A stretch of 64,000 bases of DNA from Bombus terrestris (GCF_910591885.1 NC_063277.1:9548001-9612000); one strand, 5' to 3'. Numbered from the stretch's first letter, positions 13,054 through 26,084 are shown. Numbers and translations are program-made. Notes: generated by a model not told the origin, from the sequence alone.

Positions 13054-13944
13054 TCAGGTCCGTAAATATGAAACCGGAATTTGCCTATAGATGGCCCTAG
13101 CTGATAATGTAGTTATCACTAAACTGCGTCATTAATGCCAAAAGTCTTTGTTAACATCTCACAAACATTTTCGACTCAGAACAATACAAGTTTCTACAAC
13201 AGCATAGTTTGCAATAGCATTGAACATGTCGAATTTTGTGCCTGGAAAGTACGATTTGCGGACAGCATTGATTTTCTGTTACCATTTGAAGAAAATTGCT
13301 GCAGAATCGCATTGAATGCTTGTCGAAGCTTATGGTGAGCATGCTCTTGGTAAATCACAGTGCTTTGAGTGGTTTAAAAAATTCAGAAGTGGCAATTTTG
13401 ACGTGAGGAACGAAGAACGTGGATCAGAAGGGTGTGATCTATTATGAGCTGTTAAAACCTGGCGAAACCGTTAATACTGAGCGCTACCGACAACAAATGA
13501 TCGATTTGAATCAAGCTTTGCGTGAAAAACGACCAGAATATCAAAAAAGGCAATACAAAGTAATTTTGCTTCATGATAATGCACCATTACATACAGCAAA
13601 ACCGGTCAAGGAAACGATTGAAGCGTTCAGTTGAGAAATACTTTCGCACGCGGCTTACTCACCAGACTTGGCTTCGTCCGATTACTATTTATTTGCATCG
13701 ATGGGACACGCACTTTCCGACCAGCACTTCACTTCTTACGAAAATGTACGAAAATGGCTCGATGACTGGTTTGCCTCAAAAGAGCGACAGTTTTTTTGGC
13801 GTAGCATCTACCAATTGCCAGACAGGTGGGAAAAATGTATAGCTAGCGATGGGCAATATTTCGAATACAGTATTTTTAATCATTTACATACAATAAACGT
13901 GTATTTTCTATACACAAATTCCGGTTTCATATTTACATACCTGG
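13054..13944 (+). mobile_element. Internally deleted mariner transposon (891 bp)
   Basis: The element has 30-bp terminal inverted repeats: 13054-13083 and 13915-13944 match at about 27 of 30 positions, sharing GTAAATATGAAACCGGAATT. It is flanked by TA on both sides (13052-13053 and 13945-13946), the mariner target duplication. Intact mariners are roughly 1.25-1.3 kb with a transposase near 345 residues, so about 0.4 kb is missing from the middle. Transposase remnants on the plus strand lie at 13226-13421 (N-terminal helix-turn-helix region) and 13419-13873 (C-terminal catalytic half). The element cannot make a functional enzyme. Close identity of the TIRs indicates moderate age. Confidence 0.93.
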
Positions 13945-13958
13945 TATATAAAACATAA
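13226..13958 (+). pseudogene. Mariner transposase pseudogene
   Basis: The N-terminal part begins with an ATG at 13226 and reads a DNA-binding segment ending in the typical mariner ECFEWFKKFRSG-like motif (here QCFEWFKKFRSGNFD). It is interrupted by an in-frame TGA at 13313-13315. Near 13419 the frame jumps by +1 into WDQKGVIYYELLKPGET-type sequence, where only the DQKG onward is kept. This marks the internal deletion, which removed the region holding the first catalytic aspartate. The C-terminal half keeps the second catalytic Asp (HDNAPLHT) and the third (SPDLASSDYYLF) with exactly 34 residues between them, as in DD34D mariners. A TGA at 13632-13634 replaces a codon that is normally Trp. The RWEKCIASDGQYF terminus is intact. 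It is broken in at least three ways. Confidence 0.92.
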
Positions 13959-14559
13959 TAGAAACACTTGTAGAAGATGATATTTCTATGTGTAATACAC
14001 ACAAAATATATATATAAAAGCTTTCGCTGGTTCAAATATTCAAAGTGTTCAAATATTCCTACAAACCACTGTAGATTAATTAAATTTTCATAGAATTAGA
14101 ATATAAATTTTTCAAGACACTGCTTGAACATAATAATCTTGTTTAATTGCTTTGAACGTAATAATTCTCTTATTTAAGGACTGCCTATTTTTGTGTATGA
14201 AATTTCATTTCTATCTATTCCAACCAATTCCTTGCTTCTTATATCTTTTCTTCGTGAACGCTATATCTTCTTATTCGTTCATTAAATATATCAAAAGCTG
14301 CTAGCGCTTCATAATATACAAGTTTGATTAATCCGTGCAAATTTCCAGACTGAATTTGTAGATGTTGAAGTTTAGATCGTTCCAATAATATTGAATTTTT
14401 ATAAAGTAAAAATGTGTGTAGAAAATCGAAAATTCAGAAACAGCAGAAAAATCACGCGCCCATCACAACTTCGACTTAAAACAATTGCCAACAGAAAAGA
14501 TGTCGAAATCTTCGTCATCTGGTCGTAGGTCACGGCTTGGTTCTAATCTTTCATTATCT

Positions 14560-15850
14560 TCAGGATGAAGACTTTATTAACATCGTTCGTATAGACCCCG
14601 GCGAGTGTGTTTCGCCGGTTGACGAAAGACTGCGTTCGTATACTCGTATATCGGGCGAGGGCGTATTTGTGAGAGAGTAGTGACGGTCGCGGGCGTGTTA
14701 TTCGAGGAGGACATCTCGAGTTTCAGTGGAGAACAAACGGCACGTCGTGTACACGTCTACCGACGACCCTATAGAGATTGCGAGACCGTTCTTGAGATTT
14801 AATGAATGAGACTTCGTGAGAAAGGAAGGACGTATAGGAGGTGAAAGCCGGCCAAAGAGAGAGGGTTGCGCAGAAGGAAGAGAGATAGACAACAAGGGAA
14901 TATAAAGGAAAGACAGAGAGCGAGAAAGAAGAGTCGATGGGTTAGTTTGGATGGTTAAAGCCAGGTCGTTAACCGATTTCTCTGCTCTCTTCCTCCCGCT
15001 ACAAACAGTACAAACTTTTGCCGTGGATGGATTCGATGACACCGCAAAGAGGCGTACGTAACTGGCTGTGCATTCTAAGCTTGAGAAAAAAGCAAGAGAA
15101 GAGAAACGAGGGAAGAATCACTGGCGAGGAAGGAAGAGAAGATGGGGAAACTGGTCCCTTCGTCGACCTCGATTTTTTCTGCTAAGGATGTCTCTCCGCT
15201 CGGTCGGCTTCGCCCATAAAGTCGTGACGAGGTTCTCGTTGGATTAGCCTCGACACCCTTTTCTCTCCTCGTCGGTGCGCTGCTCTGCAATTTGTATCGC
15301 GGAGACGAAGGAGTCCACGGAACAGTGGAAGCGAGAGAGGAGGACACAGTCGGGGTTTTAATCTGCATTGGATTATACCCTCAAAGGACGATGCATTTCA
15401 TTATGTCGAAGCCACGCGGGAAAGTGGGCGCTTCTTTGTGCATGCCACTGTACCCCCAGACTCCAAGACTATACGCAGAGAATAAAGAACATTCATCGTG
15501 GCTGAGTAAAATCCCTTTGCGTTATCACTTTAGACACCCGTCTATTTACCATAGAGAATGAAAGTAGTGTTGAAATGCTATAATCTTTTTCATACTTTCG
15601 CACGCGGCTGAGTCGTAAATCACGGGAATTCATTTCGACGTTTTCACGCGGTCGCGACTTTCTTCTCTTTTTCAACCGTTCTTTTTTGTTGGCGAATGGC
15701 GAGCGGAGAGCTCGACGGTTCCGACCCTGATTTTCGTTTGATCAATAAAAAATTGGAGGCCAAACCGGCTGTTACGAGTAACGCCCGTGTGAGGGCTCGT
15801 TACGAAATCGTAGGGTTCGAACGTGTGAGGATGATGAGATTTTTGTACGG
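14560..15850. other. Longest G+C-rich island in the window
   Basis: About 1.3 kb of CpG- and purine-rich sequence, including GAGAGAGAGG and AGAAAGGAAGGACG-type stretches. It has open frames of 89-114 codons on both strands with no domain similarity. This could be a promoter or 5' untranslated region of an unrecognised transcript, or an intronic enhancer. I see no TATA-plus-ORF arrangement that would decide it. Confidence 0.3.
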
Positions 15851-18800
15851 TTCGGTACTTCGTTATTTCCACGAAATGAATATGTATAATGTCCTATTGT
15901 ATTTTATTGTAAGCATATCTTTTAATAAATACACAAAGGAATCATACAAGTACCTTAAAGTGTTTTTCTAAAAAAAGAACAGTTCATCTGGCTTTCGAAA
16001 TGTTAGAAATTTGATACGTCAATATCTTGATGATTGATTCGCGAAAGATTGTCATGCATGTTTAAAAAAGTTGCAGGTATGCTTCAAATATTACAACTCA
16101 AGCTTTTCAGGACTTTGCATACATTTTGGATGGAAAGATAATGAAGTCATTATAGAGATCTGCATGTTATTGCATGTTGTACATTTTTTATTTTACCCAA
16201 TTTTCTCAAAAAAAACTTGCTTTGAAAAGCTTTGTTTGAATTTAAAAATCACATTTTTTGCTCAACTGAAATTCAATCTGTCCAGCTTTATAATGAGACT
16301 GTGTAAAATATAAGCACAATATTTAAAAGCTTTTCCAGACGGTCAGAATTTTACTCCTACTACTACTTTATTACAACTTGAATGTTATTTTAATTAGTGG
16401 CAAATATGTTTCATGCTTTTGCATTATATAGTTTCCATTATATTTACATATTTTCCTTCCACAGTACATCTAGGCACTTCATTAAGAAAGGGACAATATT
16501 CCGGCGAAATAAATGTACGAACAAGGAACAGTGGGATTAAATATATGAGTCGCAAAGAGAAGGGAATGAGAAAAATAGCCATAGATAAGAAAACTTCCAC
16601 CCATATTTGTTACGTATACGTGATAAAAGCTGAAATATGTAGGGGATCTACACGAGTTTCATTTATGTAATTCATAGTTGGAAAAATGAACTTACATAAT
16701 GAAAATTGTTTCTTTAGACGGCAATAATTTAGATTATAATAACTGATAATTATTAGAAGATATTTTCAAGCATATTTCATGACAATTTTTGTGAAAATCC
16801 AATGCTTTCATTGCTATAAGGACTATCTTGGTTTATTTGGTCTTAAAAATCTAATTTATGTCATAGTGACTATCAATACAATTTAAAATCAAAAATATAT
16901 ACACACTCTGACCGTTATATAAATTAATTAATGTATATTTATATAATTTATAAATGTTCACAATTAAACTACCATTACTTTGAGAGCAAAGAAAATTCTT
17001 TGAGAGATTAATAGTAAATGAAAATCAGCTGTGAAGCACCCACGTTACTTCACGTATTAGTGGTCTAGGATTAACTTAAATGTGACGTAATAACTCGAAG
17101 AAACAACCATTTACTTAGCTAAGCGATTCTTAGTGTTACTAATCTTGTAATGTTCGCAAGTAATAAACATGTACCTATGAGCTTATATAGTTGGACAAAA
17201 TTGAAGTGGATCATTGTCGTGCTTAGTTTGTTACCTACGTTTCGTTAGGCCTGTTGCACATAAACAATGGACGATATTGCCTTCCCAGTTTCGTTAATAT
17301 GGTACAATTTACCACTGCATACATTTGTAGACACTAATTCAGAACATGTAATTTGTTTTCGGTGGCAATTTATTATCTTGTTCATTACTTATTGTATAAG
17401 TGTATTGTACAAATGTACATAATATGTATTGGATGTCTTGGCGATCATGTTATCGATCATGTTATTATAGTTATGTAATATATCACTATAGAATTATACA
17501 AAGCAATTTTCTATAATTCATAATTTTCGTTTATAATCGAACATTATAAAGTTGCAGTATTATATCATACATGGAATTACAGAAGCTAAGTTTTTAGAAT
17601 TATAATAACGATTTTTCTATAATTACATATTGCAGAATTATAGAAAACCGATATTAATATTACAGGAAACATGATGGAACTTGAGTTTTTCGTTATTGAT
17701 TCTAGCAGCGTAACGAGCTCCAGTAGAACGTTGAAGTTTGATTTGCACAATGGGTTAAATATTATACGTAAAAACCAGATTAAACAATAGAAACGAATGA
17801 ACAACGATCCAATCCCCACAGACACAGCCCTGTTTAAACAGTTGGATATCGAAATTTCACGGAATCAGAAAACGAAACCTTCTGTTTTGTCTATCAGATG
17901 TAATTGCTCGCTTTGACGTCAATTGTGTGTTGTAGGGATCTATTCAAGGACTCAAATCGGTCACGTAGAATGTAAGTTCTAAAAGGTTGAAACGGGTTAG
18001 GTTCTCTTTGAAATTCAATTAGAATAGGTTTTCGGGGCAATTGTACGAAGCTGCCACGAACGAATTTCGATAGTCTTTACAAGTAGGTATAGAACTGAAA
18101 CACAATCGATCTAGAGGAAAAAAGACTCTTGTGGAGATAAAAGGTGTACAAAGCGTATAAAACATACACTTTGCCAATACAATTCTTCTACTGTTTACTG
18201 ATTATGCTTGCAATTTAATTGTAGTGTTTTCTATTAAAATATTAAAGGAAATATGAGACATATCATTTTGCTGCATAGAAAGTTATATCAAATTGTGATT
18301 GAAGTCGCGTAAAAAATTAGAAGTTACATTTTGTTGATAAAATTTTTAAACAATTAAAATAATTAAACGGAATATTAAATACAAAAATGGAATAAGTACA
18401 GGTATAATAAATCTTCTTAAATGTGTAAAACGCAACAATATTAATTTATAAGCTTTTTACGAGTAATATTAATAATTTCTATGAAAGTGGAGCTACTGTA
18501 AAATTTGTAACGTTTGTAAATTTCCATGGCTTTAGCTACTCATTGAGCTTTAATTTAATAATTGACAGGGAATAATTTTTACGCGTCGTAAAGGAAAGGA
18601 AGATTAATGTTATTTAATATTTTATTCTATAAGTCGATAAAAACTCGAGAAATGCTAAAAAGACTGCAATTTAGTATAATGATATAACTCTCTATTACGT
18701 GTTCTCATACGATATTACTCTTTCGGGTATCGAGTATCTAGTCCATTTCACAAGGTCGTAAGAACAATACGATCGAACGATTCGTTTGAATACGAGTGTC

Positions 18801-19469
18801 GTTCGTAGTTCGCTGAGTCGTCGATACAACATGGAAATGAATTTCTACGATCTGGTTCAATTCAGACGAAATGAGGGGTAAAAATCGCTCTTGTTGAACA
18901 TGTTGCGTGTATTGCACATCATTCTATAATACAAATTTCATTTTTAATGCTACGAATGCCAAGATTAATTTGTTACGTATCAATCAGGAGCGATTATGCA
19001 AAGAGAATTTCGTTTCTCTCATATTATAATTTATATAATATGTTCTAAATAAATTAAAAATGGCAATTATTAAAAATTTTGCAAATTAATCAATATTCCC
19101 GAAGATTATTAATCATACAGCAAACCATCAAGTGTTTCTTAAACTAAACTGATCAACTCAACTATTTATGAATTTCTTGATTTTATTACTCAAATAAACG
19201 AATACAGTAAATTAAAAAAAAAATACTAAAAGATTTTAATTATAAAGTTGATCAGAATATTTTCGGAGTGATTAAATTAAAAAAGAAAGGTCGAATATTA
19301 ATATTTTCCTTCGTTAAACATTCCTTTTTGCTCGATAGAATTTCTTCATATCTCATGTAACCGAATAATTTCATCCTCGCTCTCACACACAACAAATTTG
19401 AGCAAAACGAGAAAAAGCTACGTGTGTTTTCATTATCACGACAGCGTTTCACACAGTCCAACCACGAGT

Positions 19470-19990
19470 TTTATAATTTCTTCAATTTCCGGATGAAGGA
19501 TCCCGCTTGCCATATTAGAAAAACTGGCACGGATGTTTCTTCGTGAGTTCTCAGGACCGAGTGGTCGTTTTTGTGCTTTATAACACGATTCGTCGTGGGT
19601 TGTAAGAACAACAATGGAGTTTCACCTGTGAACAAGTGAAAGAAAATACTCGGACCCTTCCTCGGCTGTGGGAAGCGAATGAGTGCACGGGCATCGGTCG
19701 CCACGGTACCTTCAGGTGGCAACTTACGATCCAATAAAGTTTCCACCCCCTTCTCGGCCGCCTCTTGTGCAGCTGCGACCACGATCTTTCTTCCCGCGGG
19801 GTGTGCATTTGATTGGTAAAAGTTACCTTAGTTTTTAAGCCAATTAAATTGTACGAATGGCACACGAATCCAACTTCGTGTAACCTTTTGCAAGCCACTG
19901 TCGAGTTACGAAAGCTTTCCCTGCCTAGACGTGCTAGTTACTAATGTTCAAATTCATTTCATTCATTTCATCCCTCGCGGAACGGCTGCT
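19470..19990. other. G+C-rich island, no assignable exon
   Basis: Two minus-strand frames are open for over 100 codons (19471-19782 and 19578-19898). Neither reads as an Ig domain, although the strand fits the beat-like gene. I treat both as compositional. Confidence 0.3.
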
Positions 19991-21389
19991 GAGTGCTATC
20001 GTCGTGTAACAACCGTAAGCTCGTTACGAATGGTAGACAATTCACGGATTCATTTCTTTTTATTCAGTTGTCATTGCGTGGGTTTCTAGATACCGTTCCT
20101 TGGATGCATACAGAGGTCTCTACTTTGAGTTGTTCAGGAAATATCGGTATTGCAGTTTGTCTCCAATTTTATGAATTAGGAGATGTGTTCTGTAGAAGGA
20201 TTCAAACAGATTGACTCACAATTACTTTTAACCAAGAATCTCATCTATTGTACTGTACACATAGTAGACCATATTTTCTATTTTATAAGATAGGAAACGT
20301 AATATTATAAATTCCCCGAATATTTAAAAAAAAGGATTTCTAGAATTACTATTTAAATTATGTAAATGGGTTGATTTTGAATATATGTATTTATTTATTG
20401 AAATGAACTTATATATATAAAATTCATTTCAAGTGATATATTTACATATAAAGATATATTTCGATACACAACGAAGTTTATTTGTAGATATACGACATTT
20501 GACAAAATCTTTTATATTTTAAATCATGGAGGTAATATGTAAGATAGAAAGATATATTTTATTTGATAAATCATCAATGCCTTAACCAACAACACGCCTA
20601 TTTGACGCTTGTTACTAATCGCAACAATTTGCACTTTGATAGTGAACAGTATCATGCAACAGTTATGAAGAACATAATGGAAGTAAATCTTCCTAGAATA
20701 AGACAACCTATCTATATATACGTCGTATCAAGGAAAGCATGTATCATAGTAAAATGAAGATTGAGGAAACACATCTCAGTGAACAATACTAGAAATTATT
20801 ACTTCGAGGACATACAGCATAGAAAATACAGGAATTAGAATATTCATCAAGAGAAGTACAGACTATAGTGAAACATAATAACTAATGGTATAAATAAAGT
20901 AGTAAATATGTTTTGGAAATGGAAAACACAGTTTCGAGAAAGACACCGACAAATATACGTTCCGTTGTCAATGTAGAAAAACTCTTTGATGTAGTTTTTA
21001 TTTTTTTGCTTCGTGCAGATTAGGAAGATAGATAGAAACTGAAATCCTAAGAAAGATAAAATAAGACACGATAGAAGTATAATTTTTGCTCTGTAGAGAA
21101 AGAAAGAGAGAGAGAATGTTAATAGTGGTTTGTCGGAGAGAATAAGGCTATTGCAATAATGAAGACATCTGAGCGTGGAAATCTAAAATTAATTGGGTTA
21201 TTATATAACTTACTGCTCCGTAATAGGAGGATACTTTTAAGGAATGTTTTATAACTGTGGGTTCTCCACTAAAAAGAGAGAAAATGTCGACAGAGAACAG
21301 GAAATGTAGGGAAACTGAAAAATATGCTGTTTCATAAAGACAGGATATAAAAATTCTAAAATGTAAAAATAATGTAAAAATTAATATTC

Positions 21390-21412
21390 ACACAAACACA
21401 CACACACACACA
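21390..21412. repeat. (CA)n tract
   Basis: A CA dinucleotide run with a single interruption (CACAAACACACA...). Confidence 0.9.
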
Positions 21413-24122
21413 AGTTATGGTTTAGTACTAAATTAAATTTATAAGCATTCTGGTTATCATCAAGTGAGCAAGATTGAGATTTGATAATAATAAAACTACT
21501 ATTTGTTTCATTAAATATATACAATATTTCTGTAAAAATGAAGAAAAAATTCCTGAAGTAATATATGCACTTATTAATGTAAGATGATCAAATAACCAGA
21601 GCTTCCAGTAATTTATGTTCACGGTTTTCATAAAGAGGCCAAACACAGAATATGAACATATCATATCATTTTAAACTCTCCATCGATATTGATATGCGGT
21701 ACGAAGAAAGATCATTATGAAAAGGTTTAATTTATATTCAAGTACGTAAAGAACATAAATAAGCAAGTAGTCATGATACTGAAGAAAGTATCGCAGTACA
21801 TATACACTACTAAAAGCGCTGTGTGTAATGTACAATTCATACGGAATGAGTAGAGGAGTGAAGGTGGAAAGAAGTGGAAATAAAAATTGCGGATGCTCGT
21901 GGTCCATCGACTACGTTTGACGACGAGGTGGAAACAGTATTTGCCTTGTGACACATCTCACATTCCTGACAAACATACAAACATAGCCCCTCGTAACTCG
22001 TCGATACGAGACTACGTTATAGGGGTTTTCTCTCTGCTCCGTAACCCCGACTGGTTTCCTGAAACCTCCTTCGGCTTCATGTTGTTTTACGATTCTCTAA
22101 AAATGCCCGTTTACCATCGCAACAGGAATGCGTCATTTCGTCATTTTACACGCAAGCAGAACGACAAGAGCGCTATTAGCCTAGCGATAGCTGTCATTTC
22201 ACGTGGTTCCACTCAATTGTTCACGTGCAACGTTTACTATCCCATAAATATCGTGTACCGACCTGGAACCAGCTATTTTCCTGCTTATACATTGAAAATT
22301 GCATCTCTTGTTCGATTCGTTTAATTGCACGGTTTGACGATTTATAGAAAGAGAATGGGATTTTGATTAATGTTATCCATTTTTATAAGATCTTTGAAAT
22401 TACTATGTTCTTTATTTTATGTTGAAAACGAAATGATAATGTGATTTAATTGATAAATTAGAAAAGTGTAACTACGATAAGCAATCGAAGATGAATTCTT
22501 GTTACTACCTTATTTGAAATCTCAGATTGTAAAGGACCAGTGTATATAATATTTTAATTATAATCTCACTAATATCTACGATATATTTTAATCGTTGTTC
22601 TAAAAGGTTTCGATATATATCGATTATATATTATATTTCAGTATAAAATGAAAATGTAAATAATTAATAAGAAGTAGGAAAACCATTGTGTATCATGAGT
22701 TTCGCAAATTTACTTTCTATTGCTTTTACGATTCCTATATAAAGCTCCTGTTTTCCTCTTTGATTAATTTATGATTATTGTTGAAACGTTCTTGTCACTG
22801 ATTTTCAAGTAAACTGCCAGTAATTTGTATGCTGCGAGCCTCATTACCAATCGTAAAATTCTGAAAACGGTAAGTACAACTGAAAGTAATAATTTGTTGT
22901 AGCGAGGGAAGTTTCGTCATTAAAAGTTAGTTTCCCCGCGGTTAATCGTAATTTTGTTCAAAAGTAGAAGTAAATAGTGTGTCACGTTTTACAAGCGCTT
23001 AAGTGAAACGTAGAATTTTTTGCATTTTATTGCTGCAGTATGTACGATAAGTAATATAAATAATAAAACAAATAGACAAACAAATACAATAATAAAAAAT
23101 ATAGGCAAAAAAATATAATAAATATAATAGACAACAAAGATAATTCAATAAGTAGAATATGTCAAGCATAAATCAGGCAATATGTAAGAAAGTCATTGGT
23201 GAATAAAAAAATATAAAAATAGACACATATATGAATTCAATGTTGAATAACCCATTACAACAAACAAAAAGAGTAAAAATATTTATAATATCAAAAGCTG
23301 ATTTACCCCTTAAAAAAGGATAATTTGATGTCAAAAAAGATCGTAGAAAAATCTATGTGAAACTTATAAAATATTATCGGAGTTTCGAAACATCTAATAT
23401 CCAATAGTGACTGTCCCTTTCTGAGTTTATCGAAAGATACTATTTTATAAATTAAAGAATATAATTCATTCATCATTCCTTTATACGGCTTCAAACAACA
23501 CATTCAAAGTATTCTCCTTAACAAGGGCCGATGTACTACTTTAAAATTGTTTAAAAAGTACGACGTATACGATGCTCGAGAATGCGCAATTCAAAGAGGA
23601 TCCTGTACTTCATTACATACCCTTGAGATCCGCTTACTGTTTACAATTAACTTAAACTTTACCCTTTGACAATTAATACCGTCTAAGGCGGCTACTTGTA
23701 TGCCGTTACTGTTTGAAGGAATGTTTTAAGAAACTGATATTGGCTGATATTACGAAGCGTGGCAAGAAAGTTTTGAAAATTACTCGTATAAAAATTTTGA
23801 AAAATAATGACAAGGTTGTGGATATTTATTCAAAATCATATTTCTTAAATACAATTAAAGAAATTAAATTTAAACAGAGATTTGTTTCGTGTATTAAATA
23901 TTTTAACTATTATTGTACTTTGAATATTTTTGAACATTTATTTTGTGTACTTTTACATGTTTAAATTTCTTATAAATGCATAAAAATTCGTAGTTCTCTA
24001 ATGATTTAAGACTCTGAATGAAAGCAATACACGACACAAAAAATACATACATAGAAGTTTGATCTGATGGTCTGCAATTAATGTCGTATATGTTCTGCGG
24101 TGGCATTCAGCAGTTTCTATTG

Positions 24123-24243
24123 TAAGGAGAAAAAATAGGCCGATCGGATTGCTTGTCCGGGATTCGAATCCAGATCTTTCATTTACCAAGCGCTGCTCTA
24201 TCAATTGAGCAATCCGGGCCATCGATAGATTTTTTTCTCCTTA
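24123..24243. repeat. Inverted repeat enclosing the tRNA-like sequence
   Basis: TAAGGAGAAAAAAT at 24123-24136 is matched in inverse by ATTTTTTTCTCCTTA at 24229-24243, with one extra A/T. An inner 9-bp match, CGGATTGCT (24145-24153) with AGCAATCCG (24208-24216), continues the symmetry. The whole 121-bp block can fold back on itself with the tRNA-like D and T arms in the loop region. Confidence 0.75.
24150..24219 (-). tRNA. tRNA-like sequence (tRNA pseudogene or SINE head)
   Basis: On the minus strand a tRNA-like order is visible. GCCCGGA comes first, then a D-arm with perfect GCTC/GAGC pairing (A-box-like TTGCTCAATTGATAG), then a B-box-like GGATTCGAATCC in the T-arm. The anticodon arm does not pair well: GCGCT is followed by TGGTAAATGAAA. 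The T stem has an A-C mismatch next to the loop. The expected 3' acceptor strand TCCGGGC is absent; instead GCAATCCG pairs with CGGATTGC, making a longer basal stem. A TTTTTT run follows at 24135-24130, as at Pol III genes. I read it as a decayed or tRNA-derived element rather than a functional tRNA, and assign no isotype. Confidence 0.5.
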
Positions 24244-24720
24244 AGTCCAATAATTTAGCAATGGCAACTGTCATCGATATACAGGGAAGGAAGATTCTAG
24301 GTTGTTAATACCTTTCAATTCAATTTACTGTTTAGGAAACGTTTTCGAGAAAGCTACAATTATCGTTTTAAACATATCTTTAATTCTCTTTGATCGTATA
24401 TTTACTTGTGAACAAAAGAAGATTATAATCGATTGTAATTTCTCATCTAAAACATTAAGTATCATTAATAGTATGATATTAATGACTAATACATAATAAA
24501 AGTAAAATAATGCAAAATGTAACGTTAATAAAGTATAAAATCGTAATATCAAATAAATGACACAAAATATTTAAAAAGAGAAAATGGTAGAAATATAAAT
24601 ACAAGTTTTGTATTTATCTCGTAGCGTTACATACAGGGTTAAATATTATATCTGACGAAATAAAATGCATCGTCATAACTGCGAATATTTACATAAATTC
24701 ATATTTTTATAAGCACAATT

Positions 24721-24739
24721 AAAAAAAAAAAAAAAAAAA
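24721..24739. repeat. Poly(A) run, 19 bp
   Basis: Nineteen consecutive A. No retroelement-like sequence is recognisable just upstream, so it is listed only as a homopolymer. Confidence 0.9.
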
Positions 24740-25453
24740 GAACAGTGCATAAATAAAAATGTGTTCCAGCAAAATATTGATATTAAATATAATCTCTCAA
24801 AAATTATAACGTGTACTCTTCCTACTATGTGTATTGCGTACATTTCATATTATTAAGTTAAAACCTGCTCAACAATGAGAATAATCAACAACAAGTAATA
24901 GATCAGAATTGACTGTTCGAAACCGAATGAACACGCTGTTCCGTCAACACTGTAAATATGCAAGCGCACAAATTACATATCTGTTCCGAAGCGGGTGTAC
25001 TTAGTTTCGACTGGTTTGAACAGTCTACGAAACGTTGTTACCGAAATGACTTATTTCTTGCCGAGGTACGAAATGTTCTCTGGAAATTCGACGGATTCCT
25101 CGAAATGGTATTACCAGTAAAAACCAGCAAAACCAATCTTCTCACCTGCCAACCTCGCAATTCCTCATAAGCCAAGGTATCTCGTGTGCACGCGTACTAC
25201 TAATTTTCTCTCAGTCTCATCGTGTGAAGCACCTAAGGTCGATTTTCTTCATAACCGTACGTTGTTCCGTCGCGGCGACCCTTTTTACAATGGCGCGTGT
25301 TCGAGAAAATAACATACTTCCCCCGTCCCGTGTCCTCCCTTCGCCACCGCCATGAAAATCCACCGGTAATGGAATTTGACAAAGGCAGAGGACGACCGTT
25401 GCTGGCTTCTGTCGTGTAGCTTACGAAATTATTCGATGTCTAGTTTCTTCCTA

Positions 25454-26084
25454 CAGTGAAAGTCGCCAAAGTATTTGAACACTTACTGTAGGAAACTTTT
25501 ATATACACATTGTACATTTTATTATGTGCAATGGCTATAAAAAACATTTTTATATCGTTGTATTTATTACAACATTCGTATATTAATTAATTAAGTCCAA
25601 TTATATTATGTTTCATATAATTTCATATTACTTTCATATGACTACAAAAACTTAATACCTATTATGAAAATTAAATGTGAAAGCTAGTAAAACAAAAAGC
25701 ACTTCATTGGAAAATAATACATTTTGTAGTCAGTGTAAAACGTTTTGAAATTTAATTAGTATTATAGTGAGCCACGACTATCATAATTACATTTGTCAAA
25801 TTTAAAACCAATCGGGAAATTTGTATTAAAGTTACAAGATATTTACTACAAATATTCAATGAAAGATAAGCAGAAACTGAAAAATCAACATTCTACGAAA
25901 TATATACTTGAAATAAGCATCTTGTTGCTTCCATATACGTTTTCAGTTCCGTTACAAACTTTATGTAATTATAATAGTCAGGTCTCGGTATAGTGCTAAT
26001 AAAATGTCAGAATGTTTCGTATAAGACACATGATATATCTATAAAAAGTGTCCACAAATATTCGAACGCTTTCGAGAATCAGTG
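25454..26084. mobile_element. Diverged non-autonomous TIR element, copy A (631 bp)
   Basis: The ends read TA-CAGTGAAAGTCG on the left and, in reverse complement, TA-CACTGATTCTCG on the right, with TA dinucleotides outside both. TATTTGAACACTT on the left matches the inverse of AGTGTCCACAAATATTCGA on the right. A longer arm at about 25730-25850 (ATCATAATTACATTTG, then TTTAAAACCAATC) is repeated in inverted orientation at about 25935-26040 (ATGTAATTATAATAGTC, then AATGTTTCGTATAAG). This makes a long imperfect foldback. There is no transposase. The overlapping open frames of 66 and 109 codons look accidental. Divergence indicates an old insertion. Confidence 0.65.

Larger units (their letters stand above)
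13013..14071. mobile_element. Short Tc1/mariner-like TIR element (MITE-like) hosting the mariner insertion
   Basis: Outside the mariner, the left flank starts TA-CGGTAGTTCACAAAAATAT and the right flank, read in reverse complement, starts TA-CAGTGGTTTGTAGGAATAT. Both continue into TGAACA-T. These are imperfect terminal inverted repeats of about 32 bp with flanking TA (13011-13012 and 14072-14073). Removing the mariner leaves an element of about 170 bp. Its ends resemble those of the diverged TIR family seen elsewhere in the window (TA plus CASTG, then TTTGAACACTT). It has no coding capacity. The nesting gives relative ages: this element first, the mariner later. Confidence 0.75.

Noticed and set aside
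21887..22324. 145-codon plus-strand open frame
   Set aside because: No recognisable motif; overlapping minus-strand frames; treated as chance.
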